Shown piece after piece: positions 45,690 to 57,939 of a stretch of DNA of 64,000 nt; positions within the stretch are counted from its first letter, which is position 1, and each line of letters begins with the position of its first letter. Both the position numbers and the translations under genes were made by a program. The DNA comes from Fistularia commersonii (Eukaryota; Chordata; Actinopteri; Syngnathiformes; Fistulariidae), in NCBI GenBank assembly GCA_037954325.1, contig JBBMNZ010000014.1, positions 12,994,956 to 13,058,955 of the forward strand, in the 5' to 3' direction. Below the pieces are notes generated by a model. The model made no database searches, was not told where the DNA came from, and was given only the letters and a program-made list of their open reading frames with translations.

Positions 45690-46345
45690 GTAGACTTTAC
45701 ATGTGCAAGGAGAAGAATGAGTGTCAGCTGTTCTAAATTTTCGATGTCAGTTGGGTAGAGAAAGTTCTTTAATTGTGTTGTTCTACATTTCACACTTGTG
45801 TATGTCCAGTCGGAGGGTAGTCGTGTGAACAGTCCATGTTGGGGGTGGGCGTGGTCCTTGGCGATGGAGGTAGCTCTCCTGTGGACTCTGTGGTAATAGA
45901 TGCTCTGCAGAGAAGGCATTGGGGTTCTGGTTATGCACTCTGCAGTCTTTGTCACTCGCTGCTGGCATCTGCGATCCAGAGCAGTGGTACTGCCGTACCA
46001 CACAGCGATGCTGCAGGTCATGATGGTCTCAACAATGCAGCTGTAGAAGTTGCTGAGGATCTTCGACGACATGCCAAAACTCCTCAGCCTCCTCAGGAAG
46101 TACATCCGCTGTTGAGCCATCCTGACTGTCTGCTTGGTGTTGAGGGACCAGGTGAGATCATCGCTCATGTGGACACCCAGGTATATGAAACTGGTCACCC
46201 TCTCAACCTCAAGACCTTGGAGGAACAGTGGCTTTATGAGGTCTCCTCTCCTTCCTCATGTCCACTGTCATCTCCTTGGTCTTGTCTGTGTTGAGGGTGA
46301 GGTTTCTGTCCTCATACCACTTCACCAGACTGCACAGCAGCACAT
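45690..46345 (-). mobile_element. L2-like LINE 3' reverse-transcriptase fragment
   Basis: On the minus strand: DRNLTLNTDKTKEMTVDMRK, then FIYLGVHMSDDLTWSLNTK, QQRMYFLRRLRSFGMSSKIL and STTALDRRCQQRVTKTAECI, the C-terminal half of the L2-type (Maui-like) teleost LINE polymerase. It is open over 172 codons but frameshifted upstream, with the catalytic core missing. It lies just downstream of the calcrl poly(A) cluster. Confidence 0.85.
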
Positions 46346-47165
46346 CTTTGTAGTTAAAACAAATCGTGAGTGGTGTTTCACCTGAGGTGCATGGAAGAGT
46401 TTAATACTTAAATAAAGGAATACTAAACTTGAACATCTGGGATCGCCCATACATACTTGACTTTACCACGCCCCCCCAGCCCTTAGTGGGTGAGAAACCA
46501 CAGCCTTAAGGGTGCAGACTTTCATCATCTGACATCTAAACATGCCTTGAAAGACATGTCCTTGTTGAATGTCTTTTCCCACTATCTTCACTTGCTAATG
46601 TTACATGTTTTCGAACAAGAAGGATACAATTTAAAAAGCTGAGTGTCCCCTTTTAAAAAATAAGTTCTTTTTGACATGGAATTGGCTTTCTAACTCTTTT
46701 TTTTCCTTGGATATTTGATTGGATATTTATGTGTTCCAGGATTAGTTGAAATACTAATGCATTGTATGCTGCCACAGATGTCCACTATGCGCCCGTTTCC
46801 ACAGTGAATAATCAAACTGGGAACACCACAGATGAGAAAACCATGAATACTCAAAATCAAAGCTGCCAAGTTGTGAACCAGGTACATTTTTAATGAAATA
46901 GAGACATCAGCTAGATGGCAAAAGAAATATACAGGTCGATGATATGTTAATGAAGGCTTACTCAATAATGATTGATGGGTGAAAAATAAACATTGTTTGA
47001 ATTTAAACCTGTCCAATGATACCATAAGCATCGTTGTTTGCTTACATGTACTTGAAATGTATGCAATCAAACAACTATAAAATGCTAGATTCTACTTGAA
47101 AAGACACGTTTGGTTTTGTAGTTGCGAGTAGGGATCCTCTTCTTTCGGCGGGGCAGAAAAGAGCG

Positions 47166-47237
47166 AGGTCCCACCGAGATTTGAACTCGGATCGCTGGAT
47201 TCAAAGTCCAGAGTGCTAACCATTACACCATGGGACC
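47166..47237 (-). tRNA. tRNA-Gln (anticodon TTG)
   Basis: 72 nt on the minus strand. Acceptor stem GGTCCCA/TGGGACC, anticodon stem CTGGA/TCCAG around CTTTGAA (anticodon TTG), T arm CCGAG-TTCAAAT-CTCGG, A box TGGTGTAATGG, U as discriminator. A pol III stop (TTTT) lies at 47157-47160. There is no intron and no encoded CCA, as expected in a nuclear gene. It looks functional. Confidence 0.96.
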
Positions 47238-47776
47238 AGACGCGTTTGCTCACTTTCCCGTTACGGTATTAAGGGTACTGACTGCACGGGGACACATGGC
47301 CAAATAGTAGTATATAAACACAGCAAAGCACAAATGTTGCTATTTGTTCAGCTCCTGCGGCACCGCTGCTGTCTCACGTAGGTGGACTTGTGTTTTTGTT
47401 TAGGTGCTAGCTCTGTGTTGCTCTTGGTGTTAGCTAACGATAGCTCTATGCGGAAGAAGGCCAACGTTTTTTTTAGTTCTCGGAATTAGAGAGGACGTTG
47501 CCATAAACGAAGTAGTTTGAATATTTTTAGAAGAAAATGTGAACTCCGGCCCACTTCAAATGTCACACTCTTTCCTTCTGTCCTGCCAAGCAGTTTGAAT
47601 TTCCTGAAGTAGAGCCGTCCTTGGTATCTCTATAGGGGCTAGTAGACTGCGAGGGTTTATCTTTTTAATATCAATAAAATTTCAAATTACATATCATCTG
47701 CTAAGCTCTGAGCCGGAAAAGTACACATTTTGTGTCCAATTTGTAGTTTGAACATGAATAAAAGAAAATGTACTTC

Positions 47777-47850
47777 TGGCCCGTACGGGGATCGAACCCG
47801 CGACCTTGGCGTTATTAGCACCACGCTCTAACCAACTGAGCTAACCGGCC
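47777..47850 (-). tRNA. tRNA-Ile (anticodon AAT)
   Basis: 74 nt on the minus strand: GGCCGGTTAGCTCAGTTGG, anticodon loop CTAATAA (AAT, read as inosine-AU), T arm CGGGTTCGATCCCCG and discriminator A. It appears identical to the vertebrate tRNA-Ile(AAT) I recall. TTTT at 47765-47768 ends transcription. It lies 540 bp from tRNA-Gln on the same strand. Confidence 0.96.
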
Positions 47851-48599
47851 CATGTTGTAGCGATAAAACATAGCGGCTCAAATAATTATGTGTTCGTAGA
47901 TGAGGCAAACGCACGCATAGTAACTTAAAAATACCACGAGAGGGCAGCATTGTATTTCTACATTGTTGCACGCACTTCTAAGTAAGATGCATGGAATCGA
48001 CAATTTCATATATATATATACATATATATATACAATTTCATATTACCATGTGAAGATGGTGTTCCTTGCATTTCTAAAAGTCATGTGATTTCAAAATCTC
48101 TTTCTCATTTTTTCTTTATGTTTCATATGGCCCTATAGCGTAACAGAGAGGTTCTGTGAGGACACGTTCACCTGATGTCCTCCAGCTTAGTCTATACCAA
48201 CAGCTTGATGTAACACTCACCCAGCCCTCTCATCACAATCCCAAACACGTGAGTAGACCACTCCCATTTGACCTCATCCAGCTCCAATGAAGAGCAGCAA
48301 GAGCAGTATGCTGATGATGATGTAGACGCACGCATGCAAATAATAACGGCCAAAAATACAGAAACATATTTGAGCAGCTAAGAAGGAGTGGTGGTAAATC
48401 AGTGAAGTCCTGGACCTTGGTTGCAGGAGTGTGACTGATGTCAATTCTGTGTGAATATCTGAAGTACAGAACATCCTTGCTATTTTAATCTATACATGAA
48501 GTAGTTAACCACACAGAAAGAAATTAATATTGTATGATTACTTGTTATAACGCTCCCTGCAAGCAATGCAAAAACTGTGTGATTGCACAGTTTCACTCA

Positions 48600-48601
<2 letters not shown>

Positions 48602-48654
<53 letters not shown>

Positions 48655-48666
48655 CCGGTATATATA
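48602..48666. repeat. (GT)n array ending in a TA-rich palindrome
   Basis: GT units at 48602-48646 lead into TATATATACCGGTATATATA (48647-48666), a perfect 20-bp palindrome centred on CCGG. Confidence 0.95.
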
Positions 48667-48821
48667 AATTACTCATACTTGTCACCGAATGTCCTTGAGA
48701 GAGTAAAATGGTGAGTAACCATGTGAGCTATAGTTAACCATTTAATTTCCATCCGTGTAATTTGGGTACAATCCTATTTGGGGGATGAACTATTTTTTTT
48801 TCTTTATTGTTATCCTTCTTC

Positions 48822-49012
48822 TTTTCTTTTCGGCTTTTCCCTTCAGGGGTCGCCACAGGGAATCAACCTTCTCCAGCTACCCTATTCTCTTTATCCTTCT
48901 CTCTTACACCAACTACCTTCATATATTCTCTCACTACGTCCATAAATCTTCTTTTTGGTCCTCTAGACCTCCTGCCTAGCAGCTCTAATTCCAGCATCCA
49001 TCCAGACTTCCT
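48822..49012 (-). mobile_element. RTE-like LINE 3' fragment, copy 4
   Basis: Plus strand CGGCTTTTCCCTTCAGGGGT-CGCCAC, then CACCAACTACCTTCATATAT and CAGCTCTAATTCCAGCATCC. This is the reverse complement of the common LINE 3' end found in the other copies. Only about 190 bp remain. Confidence 0.85.
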
Positions 49013-49421
49013 CATACAATACCATTATTATCATTATAATAATAATAATTTTGTGTGTCCACAATTTCTTTGAGCTTTTTACATATTTTGGTCTCAAACG
49101 AGAGTGAGAGGGAGAGTGAGAGAGAGAGAGGGAGAGGGAGAGGGAGAGATTGTGATAAAGATGAGATTATCAAATTTTCCATTTTATACAAAGCAGTTAG
49201 TTTAATTGAATTATTATTATATGCCTGATTATTAATTGATATGCAATACAAATATGTAGCTAGTGATGATTGGTGATAATGAATGACAATATATTAATTA
49301 TATGAATATATTATTAATTAAACTAATTAATAACTCGTACTAAAGCTGCTTCAACTAGTAAAACTACTACAATAACGTCCATTACTACTACTGCCTATGA
49401 AACTATGACTACTACGATTAC

Positions 49422-49465
49422 TACTATTGATAATAATAATAATAATAATAATAGTAATAATAATG

Positions 49466-49500
<35 letters not shown>
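49422..49500. repeat. (AAT)n microsatellite
   Basis: AAT/ATA units with GATAAT and AGTAAT interruptions. A GAGAGG-type purine run (49105-49150) and other AT-rich simple sequence lie nearby. Confidence 0.95.
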
Positions 49501-49501
<1 letters not shown>

Positions 49502-50585
49502 TGATACTAATAATTAAATCTGTAGATGTAGATGTGATGACTAATGTAAAGCACCGTGATCTGCCAACATCCACAGATTTTATCATTTGTAGTATTAATT
49601 GTATTATGATTATCTTCACACTGCTGAGCAATACTTGGTATTCGACATTTATGTTTTTTAAAAAATAAATGCATATGACAAAAATACAGTTAATTTGGGA
49701 AGCAGACTTAAATAGTTATATAAGCGGGGGTTGAAAAATAAAGCAAAACACAATGAAACCAAGGAAGATGAATGTGAAGTTGACATCATGTGGCATTTAT
49801 GTTCAACATTGGCTCATGGGTATGAATTCAGATGGGCTCCTGATTAGACTAATTCCAACACCATTTGCTACCACCCCTCACCATCCACTTCCTAATAGTA
49901 TGTTATAGGTGATTAGGACCCAAGTACTTGACAACAGCCTTTTTTGCTGAAACCAACTGTGTCTCATAAGTTGCTTAGTGGAAATGTCTCTGAAAGAAAC
50001 AGCTCAAGAAATAATTCTTTCCATAGACATGAACCATGTATAAGATGTTCCTTTTGCTCAGTAATTAGAGCCTGACGCAGACCAGGCACATCTAAAATTG
50101 CTTCTTCAACATGTCTTTCATTTGTTCATTTCAGCATAATATCTGAAACTGTGTGATCACATCTGAATTCAGTTTCTTTTACTTTGCCTAAATTTAGGTA
50201 TTCACTTAAAGGTGCAACGTTTAAAGCTCTTGTCCAAAAGTCATCCCTGGAACTACATAACCCATACTATTCTTTAATTAAAAATCACTTATTAGAGAAA
50301 AAAGAAAAATCTCTATCTTTAAAATTCTATTTTAACTGAATCAGTTGTATTCATTTTTGTTTCATGCTAAATATCATTATTTGATGTTTCAAGAGGATGA
50401 AATCTTTGGCTCTTTTATATTACTATATGGTATTTTTGGATTGTTATTTGTTATTTCTTTAAAGTCTTTTTTAAGTTTTAGTTGAATTATCAATGTAATT
50501 GTAAAACCTAGTGGCTAAAAGTGAATACCATAAAGCTTACAGCCACTTGTTTTTCTTCGTTTAAACTTACGAAATTCTGAGCTTT

Positions 50586-50719
<134 letters not shown>

Positions 50720-51294
50720 TCTCTGTATGCCTGCCGCATTTATAAATGAGTGTTTTTGTTCATTTTTTGTTTGTGTAAAATCGATTCTGTCTTTCAAGAC
50801 AGTAAATTGCCTGGAGGGGGGCATTCACTTTGCCTTAAAAAGCTGCCAACCTCCAAGAAACTGTCATGATGTGGGAAGACAGGAGGACCCAGATGCAGGA
50901 ATCCAGCAGTCTGGGTTTAGTCTGGTTGGAAAATTAATGTCCCATGATGGTCTAAATGCTGCTCTAGAGGCTTTTCCACCCCAACAGGAAACAGAGAGTT
51001 CTTGTAATTTTGGAGGCATAAAAATAGAAAAACTTTAAATCCTGACATTAGGGGCTTTTAGTCACCGCTAACTTGCACATGGACATCTTAAAAATCAAAG
51101 ACATGAATGTGAGTGTGTGGCCACAAGACATCTTAAAGTGCTAAATGAGACACTGTTCTTCTGACCTGTACCCACCTGGAATACATTAGAGTTTTGAACT
51201 TTCTAGGCCAATCAAACAAGTAGCTTCCAAATACAGATTTTAAATCAATGTTTCATTGAAAATAAAAAGTGTGCTATGACCTGCTTATAAACTG

Positions 51295-52075
51295 ATTCTT
51301 CTTCTTCTTCTTCTTCTTCTTCTTCTTCTTCTTCTTCTTCTTCTTCTTCTTCTTCTTTTGGCTTTTCCCTTCAGGAGTTGTCACAGCGAATCAACCTTCT
51401 CCATCCAACCATATTCTCTATATCCTTCTCTCTCACACCAACTACCTTCATATACTCTCTCACTACGTCCATAAATCTTCTCTTTGGTATTCCTCTAGAT
51501 CTTCTGCCTGGCAGCTCCAATTCCAGCATCCGCCTACCAGTATATTCACTATCCCTCCTCTGTACATGACCCAGCCATCTCGGTCTGGCTTCTGTGGCCT
51601 TCTCTCCAAAACATCGAACATGTGCTGTCCCTCTGATAGACTCATTCCTGATCCTATCCATCCTCATCACTCTCAAAGGGAACCTCAGCATTTTCATCTC
51701 TGTGACCTCCAGCTCTGCCTCCGTGTCATTGTCATTGTTTCAAGACCATACAACACACTGGTCTCACCACTGTCTTGTGCACCTTTCCTTTCATTGTGGC
51801 TAGTCTAGCCGGATTGTCTTCTATCGCATGGTACTCCTGACAGTTTTCTTCACCCATTCCAACCTGCTTGAACCTGACTTTTGACCTCTTTTCCACACTC
51901 TCTTCTGCTCTGGACTGTTGACCCCAAGGATCTGAAATCCTCCAACTTCTTCATCTCCACTCCCTGTAGCCTCACCGTTCCACCTGGGTTCCTCTCATTC
52001 ACACACATATACTCTGCAACTAAACTACTTTCCTCTCCTTTCCAGAGCATACCTCACCCTCATCATGTTCTTCGC
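51295..52075 (-). mobile_element. RTE-like LINE, copy 5, with (CTT)n/(GAA)n tail
   Basis: On the minus strand it encodes CVNERNPGGTVRLQGVEMKK, LEDFRSLGSTVQSRRECGKE, then MKMLRFPLRVMRMDRIRNES and FMDVVREYMKVVGVREKD, ending at the GGCTTTTCCC terminus. The (TTC)n array at 51297-51357 is the copy's 3' tail (GAA on the element strand). It is 5'-truncated with stops. Confidence 0.88.
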
Positions 52076-52088
52076 TTAACAAAAGCTC

Positions 52089-52124
52089 CCACCATATTCC
52101 TTTAACTGTTAAGGAATATGGTGG
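52089..52124. repeat. Near-perfect hairpin beside the LINE 5' end
   Basis: CCACCATATTCCTTTAAC, then T, then GTTAAGGAATATGGTGG. Seventeen base pairs with one bulged T and almost no loop. It starts within about 15-20 bp of the truncated end of LINE copy 5. Confidence 0.85.
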
Positions 52125-52502
52125 TTCTGCCATACTCATAAGTGAGGGAAATTGCATCACTTTTTATTGTAGCTCAAAAAAAAGATTGAGCAGTAATTTT
52201 ACAGAGGTAGCTGCAGGAGCTTTAACTGTTTCCAGGAATTGTCGAAATACATATAATTTTACTTCTATTCCTATTTCTGTCAAGCAGAAGCTTTTCAAAA
52301 GTCTGTTTAAAAAATGCTGGTAGAATCTTGAAACTGATAGTAATAGTATCTGATAGTAATAGACAGTATTTGGAATACTGAAAATGATTTTTTATCCTCA
52401 GGTAAGGTGTCTTTTATTTACTTATTGCTTTCTACCCATTTTTTATAAAGAAAATGATTGTATTTTCAATGGTGAAAATGTGCTTTCCAAATAAATGAAA
52501 TA

Positions 52503-52830
52503 CTGTCTCTCCATCCATCCATGTTTGACCGCTTATCCTACACTCAGGGTCATGGGGATGCTGGAGCCTATCCCAGCTGTCATTGGGCAAGAGGTTGGGT
52601 ACATCCTGGACCGTTGACTCGCAGAGCTAGACATAGAGAAAAAAATGCAGGAGGTTAATTGGCATATTAACCCCCTGCCTGTTTTCGATTGCGTGAGGAA
52701 ACTGGAGAAACCCACTCAGACATGGAGAGAACATTCAAACACCTCATAGAAAGGCCCCCTGTGGAAATTGAGCCTGAGTCCTTCACGCTGTGAGGCAGAA
52801 GTGCCAACCACTGCACCACCATGCCACCCT
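52503..52830 (-). mobile_element. SINE-like repeat, minus-strand copy
   Basis: Plus strand begins CCATCCATCCATGTTTGACC, has CCTATCCCAGCTGTCATTGG and ends TGCACCACCATGCCACCC. It is the reverse complement of the family at 25.8 and 37.8 kb and is one of the more complete copies (about 330 bp). Confidence 0.75.
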
Positions 52831-53807
52831 AAATAGTCCTAAAATAGAATAAAATAAAATAAAACCATTTGAACCAAAATGAATCATGGTTAATCAATTG
52901 ACTTTTCAGGGGGTCAGATCACAGGCACTGGATCAGATATCTTGAATTAAAGTGAAAGGCATTTATAGCCCCAAACAAAATATCTCTGGAAAGACAAGCA
53001 ATTGAACAAAATCACCTCAAATGGGGGTCTGTGCTTATTGAGAGTCGACTTCAGGTCCAGATCATGAAAAGATTAAAAACCCCTGCTTTATGCTAAGCCT
53101 AGCATCTACTGGCTGACTTCTCATCTAAATCTTGGCAGGAGAGCAGATACACATATTTCCCACAGTATTGAACTATTCCTTGAAGTATCCCGTCTTTGTG
53201 CCCACAACAGGTCAAGTTTTATCCAGAACTCAGAAAAAGTTTCCATTATGGTTCTTTGGCATAACCTATTAACTTTAGCATAAAAAAATCAATTGAACAC
53301 AAGACAGTTTAATACAATTATATCTGGTGATAGTTGCTGTTCCTATGTCACCTGGGCTACAGTCTTGTGCTTTTTTAAAAAATCCAATTCGGTTCCTGCA
53401 CAGGTGAAATATAAAGCAATACTCTGTTACTCAGCACACAACACCCACTTATGAATTTAGCAGGGTTCTCATGTGACCAGACCATGTACTTGTCACGTAC
53501 TTCTGTAAACCTTGCATAATCTACTTATACCTTTAGATCAACTCATTTGTTTTCCCTTATTTCACCAATCTTCTGGAATCATCCGAATTAATTTCATAAG
53601 TAAATGATCATTGTGGCGATACTCTGGCAATAAATATTCCTATTTATTTATTGCTTGATTCTTTTATTCTCTCAATCAAAAACTTAATGAATCCTTTAAG
53701 GGGAATGATGTTTTTCCGGTGACATGTTTCCTCTTACTTTTATGTTTTATTTGTCTGAGAGTATTGTTACCCCGAATCACACAAACAAGCAAGCTCACGC
53801 AGGCACA

Positions 53808-53963
<156 letters not shown>

Positions 53964-54700
53964 CTCTCCTTACAGTATAAGCCTGTTTGTGGGAGTTCTC
54001 CTCAGTACAGTATGCAGTCTGTGGGTTTTATCAGAGGCGCCCCACCAGGTGGAAGTCTGTGAGCAAAAGCATAGCTTCAGACAGATTTAGAGCGCTTTCT
54101 GCTCCTCAGGAATGAATGAGTTGTGTGTGTGTTGCGTTTTGTTTGAATAGAGCTCTTTTTGGAGCAGGTCGCCTATTGGTAAGTGGCTCCTGGAGTGTGA
54201 TGATGCATAATGATGCTGTTGGATAAAACGCTTGCATTTGTAAAAGTTCATCAGGCAAAACTAACAAATACACCAGTAGGACAGACACTAATTTGGGTGA
54301 ATTGAGTCAGAACTTGTTGTTGAATTGTCTGCTCCCTGTCTCAAACAACTTTGTTGATCATAATACCGGTACTCTATCTGAGAAAGGCCATATTTTAATG
54401 GGGTTAATGAAAGGACAAAGCTGTCTGAAAGCATATTTTGGAAAAAAAAACAGAGATGGATTTAAATATGCTCTGGGAAATGGGTCACTTGAGGAATCAA
54501 GGATACATAAATGTGTCAATTTAAATAACAAAATGAATCCACTGTGTATTAAAGCTTCAGGCTTTGTGAATAGATGAACAAGACTCGTGTTCACCAGCTG
54601 TCTGTCCGTTATAGAAATAGAAATATATTTGCTTAAAATATTGTTCGCAACCTAGAATAGGCCACTGATTTCATTCTGCCTGGTGCTGTGTATGACTCCA

Positions 54701-54739
54701 ATTAAATTTAGTCTCAGTATCACTGAGACTAAATTTAAT
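54701..54739. repeat. Perfect 18-bp inverted repeat with 3-nt loop
   Basis: ATTAAATTTAGTCTCAGT (54701-54718), loop ATC, then its exact reverse complement (54722-54739). It is not part of a recognised element. Confidence 0.95.
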
Positions 54740-55571
54740 ATATGAAGCAAAAATAAAACCTGTAAATTAGAAAAATTCTTAAAACACAATTTTACATGGA
54801 TATGGAAATTCCAAGCGTTAGTCCAACATTAACTTAGTAAAAAATGCTGTGTTGTAAAATGCAAAAAAACACTGGTCCTCAGTATGCTAGGACACATTGG
54901 ACATATTATTACTATTATCATTATTATCACTATGACTTCCCTTTAATGTATTCCCTTCCAAGGGTGATAAACCCTGATTGAGAAGGTTTTTATTCATGGT
55001 AATATTCATCTCAACGGGCCTCAGACTTTGAAGCAGCTATAGTAACCAAAATAATTGAAAGCCTAGCATTTGACAGCTAAGGTACTTTCCTTAGCCTCAG
55101 TTTCCTACCAAGCCCAAATCCAGGATAGAGATTGTCGGCACCCTGTAGGCTGTAGGATATGATGAGCCACCAGGCCTCCCTCTACTGGAAAAAAACCCTC
55201 TGCTGTGTTTTCTATCAACAGAAAAGTCGTTAAATGGCAACGATTGGGATGGTCTGTACTACTTTTTGAGCCACCTTGGTTATTCAGAGATATGCTAAGG
55301 AGTTACAGGAATTACTTGAACGCTTCTTTTGATTGGATTGGGGAGTTTCTTTTCAGTTAAGGATTAGAGAAGGGGGCTTGCATTTCAATAGTCATTCAAC
55401 TCGCTCTTGTTGACTAGCACTTGGCACTTCTCAACACATAACACCATATATCAAGAATGCAGCTCTTGCAGACCAAGGGAGCACTGTCTGAAAGAGAGCA
55501 GTTGGAAAACACTGGTAGTCAACAGATGGCTTCCGTGTTCTCTTCTCTATGCTGGTACATTATACATATAT

Positions 55572-55572
<1 letters not shown>

Positions 55573-55642
<70 letters not shown>
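55573..55642. repeat. (GT)n-(TA)n array abutting a transposon
   Basis: GT units to about 55630, then TA units to 55642, directly joined to the left end of family B element copy 2. Confidence 0.95.
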
Positions 55643-55644
<2 letters not shown>

Positions 55645-55999
55645 CTGCTCAAAAAAATAAAGGGAACACTTGAACAACACAATGTAACTCCAAGTCAATC
55701 ACACTTCTGTGAAATCATAGTGTCCACTCAGGAAGCAACACAGATTCATTTTGACATGTTTTAAGGACATTACATCAAAGTTGGATCAGCCTGGAGTTTG
55801 TTTTTACATTTTAATTTTGAGTGTGATTCCTAATCCAGACCTCCATGGTTGATCCAATTGATTTCCATCGATAATTTTTGTGTGATTTTGTTGTCAGCAC
55901 ATTCAACTGTGTAAAGAGCAAAGTATTTCATATGAATATTTCATTCATTTAGATCTAGGATGTGTTTTTTAAGTGTTCCCTTTATTTTTTTGAGCAGTG
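55643..55999. mobile_element. Tc1/mariner-type non-autonomous element (family B), copy 2
   Basis: A 357-bp copy very similar to the one at 36798 (for example GGGAACACTTGAACAACACA and CTCAGGAAGCAACACAGATT are shared), flanked by TA, with its left end inside a TA run. Confidence 0.92.
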
Positions 56000-56864
56000 T
56001 ATATCGAAATGTCAGAAATTAACTATGACTCTAAAGCTGGTATTGCTCAATGGACAAGCTTGGGGTGTAAACATTATTTCGTATCCTTAAGTGAGGTCAT
56101 GTTTCGCAATATCTGCAAGTACTGACAATTCAGAAAGTTTTATTATGCTGAATACAAACAGATCAGTGTGTATTGCGTGGGGATGGGATGAATTGTTAAA
56201 AAAATGTGTCCTATTCTGGCTTGAACAATGGTGTGAACTCCCACCTTTAGAAAGAATTAAATCTCACACATTAAGGTTGGTGTAAGTTTGTCCCGTAAGA
56301 ATGTCAAAATATTTTTTGTATCCTAAAAACAATAACATTTAGTTATAGCCACCTTGAGTGATGACTCCCCATCCTCATCTCTTTTCTCACACCAATATCT
56401 CAAACTTCAAACAAACACGCATCATTGCATCCTTTGAGTACAGTTAAATAAGCTCTATGGAATTGATCAGAGATCTATTTGTACAATAGATGCAGTCATT
56501 ACATGCTGTTACTGGGTTTTGTGGGAAATCAGGAATGAAAAACGTAAAACCTGACATCATATGATTGGTGGAGATATGTGAACTCAAGTTACCGAGTAAC
56601 CATACAGTGATCGAGACCAGTATTTTGTAGCCAAGTATCTGTTGAACCACAGAGCTTTTAAATTCAGTCCAATACTTTTGAGAATCAGAATACAGTTGCT
56701 CAACAGTGTTTGGCAGCTGATACCTCTGTGAAAGCCTCTGGTTGACTGCCAGCTCGAACAAATTTGTGCAGAATGACCCAGAGGAGGTCCAAATTCTCCA
56801 GGTAGGTGCCTCAGTGCCCTCTCTCAAATGTGAAACTTTTGTTTGGTTGTCACAAGAGAAATTG

Positions 56865-56869
<5 letters not shown>

Positions 56870-56910
<41 letters not shown>

Positions 56911-57020
56911 TGTGTGCGCCTGTGTGTGTGTGTTTGTGCACCTGTGTGTGTGTGCATATGTGTTTGTGTGTGCGTGTGTGTATGTGTGCGTGTGTGCAGG
57001 CATGTGTGTGTGTGTCTGTG
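56870..57020. repeat. Imperfect (GT)n microsatellite
   Basis: GT array with GC, TT and CA interruptions across about 150 bp. It generates long but meaningless Cys/Val and His/Thr open frames. Confidence 0.95.
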
Positions 57021-57439
57021 TGAAAATGGAGAGCTTTATTCTCTATGACAAAAATGTAAAACAGTAACAGGAAGTAACAATAACAGAAAACAGTAAATGT
57101 AACAGTAGAAGTAGTTTTGGTTGAACCCCAGACAGGTGAAGGAAACATGGTATTGTAGGTCAGTAGGATGATGTGTAACTAGATGAGAACGTTCCACTTC
57201 CAATCCCACTGACAATCCGGTTAATCTGGTCAGTTGACAGGTTAAAAACTTGCCAATAGCCCTAATTACATTCTGGCAAACTGGAAATGAACCTACTGTA
57301 TTTTTGTAATTGATTTAATCTGAATAATGTATGGCAGGTAAATTTCCTTATCATATTACGTCAAAAAAAGATAGATAGAAGGTATTTCCTTGTTACTTAC
57401 AACAAAAGGTGTGCGGATCTTAGATTTGAAATAATATAC

Positions 57440-57556
57440 TCGGAGCCTCTCTCTCTCTCTATATATATATATAAATATATATGTATGTGTATGTATGTGT
57501 GTGTATATATATACACACACACACACACACGTATATTATATCTTATATTATATATA
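57440..57556. repeat. Mixed CT / TA / TG / CA simple sequence
   Basis: CTCTCTCT, TATATATA, GTATGTGTGT and a CA run follow each other and lead into the left end of family B copy 3. Confidence 0.9.
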
Positions 57557-57913
57557 TACTGCTCAAAAAAATTAAGGGAACACTTGAACAACACAATGTA
57601 ACTCCAAGTCAATCACACTTCTGTGAAATCATAGTGTCCACTCAGGAAGCAACACAGATTCATTTTGACTTGTTTTAAGGACATTACATCAAAGTTGGAT
57701 CAGCCTGGAGTGTGTTTTTACACTTTAATTTTGAGTGTGACTCCTAATCCAGACCTCCATGGTTGATACAATTGATTTCCATTGATCATTTTTGTGTGAT
57801 TTTGTTGTCAGCACATTCAACTGTGTAAAGAGCAAAGTATTTCATATGAATATTTCATTCATTTAGATCTAGGATGTGTTTTATAAGTGTTCCCTTTATT
57901 TTTTTGAGCAGTG
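57557..57913. mobile_element. Tc1/mariner-type non-autonomous element (family B), copy 3
   Basis: A 357-bp copy with the same termini, flanked by TA (57914-57915 on the right). It differs from copy 2 at scattered single bases only. Confidence 0.92.
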
Positions 57914-57939
57914 TAAATATATATTTATATTTATGTATA

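Noticed and set aside
45680..46198. 172-codon minus-strand frame as a host gene
   Set aside because: It is the 3' part of an L2-like LINE polymerase.
49505..49590. Imperfect inverted repeat around AAATCTGT-GATGT beside the AAT array
   Set aside because: The arms match only over about 13-15 bp with a long spacer in very AT-rich DNA, so chance is a fair explanation.
50860..51030. Repeat-like sequence with CTGTCATGATGTGGGAAGAC and GACCCAGATGCAGGA
   Set aside because: It recalls a common teleost repeat, but I could not define termini or a family, so it is not listed as an element.
56444..57148. A 234-codon minus-strand open frame
   Set aside because: Its N-terminal third is translated CA microsatellite. 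The rest (near YWTEFKSSVVQQILGYK) matches no family I know. A search of that part would decide; I would not call a gene.
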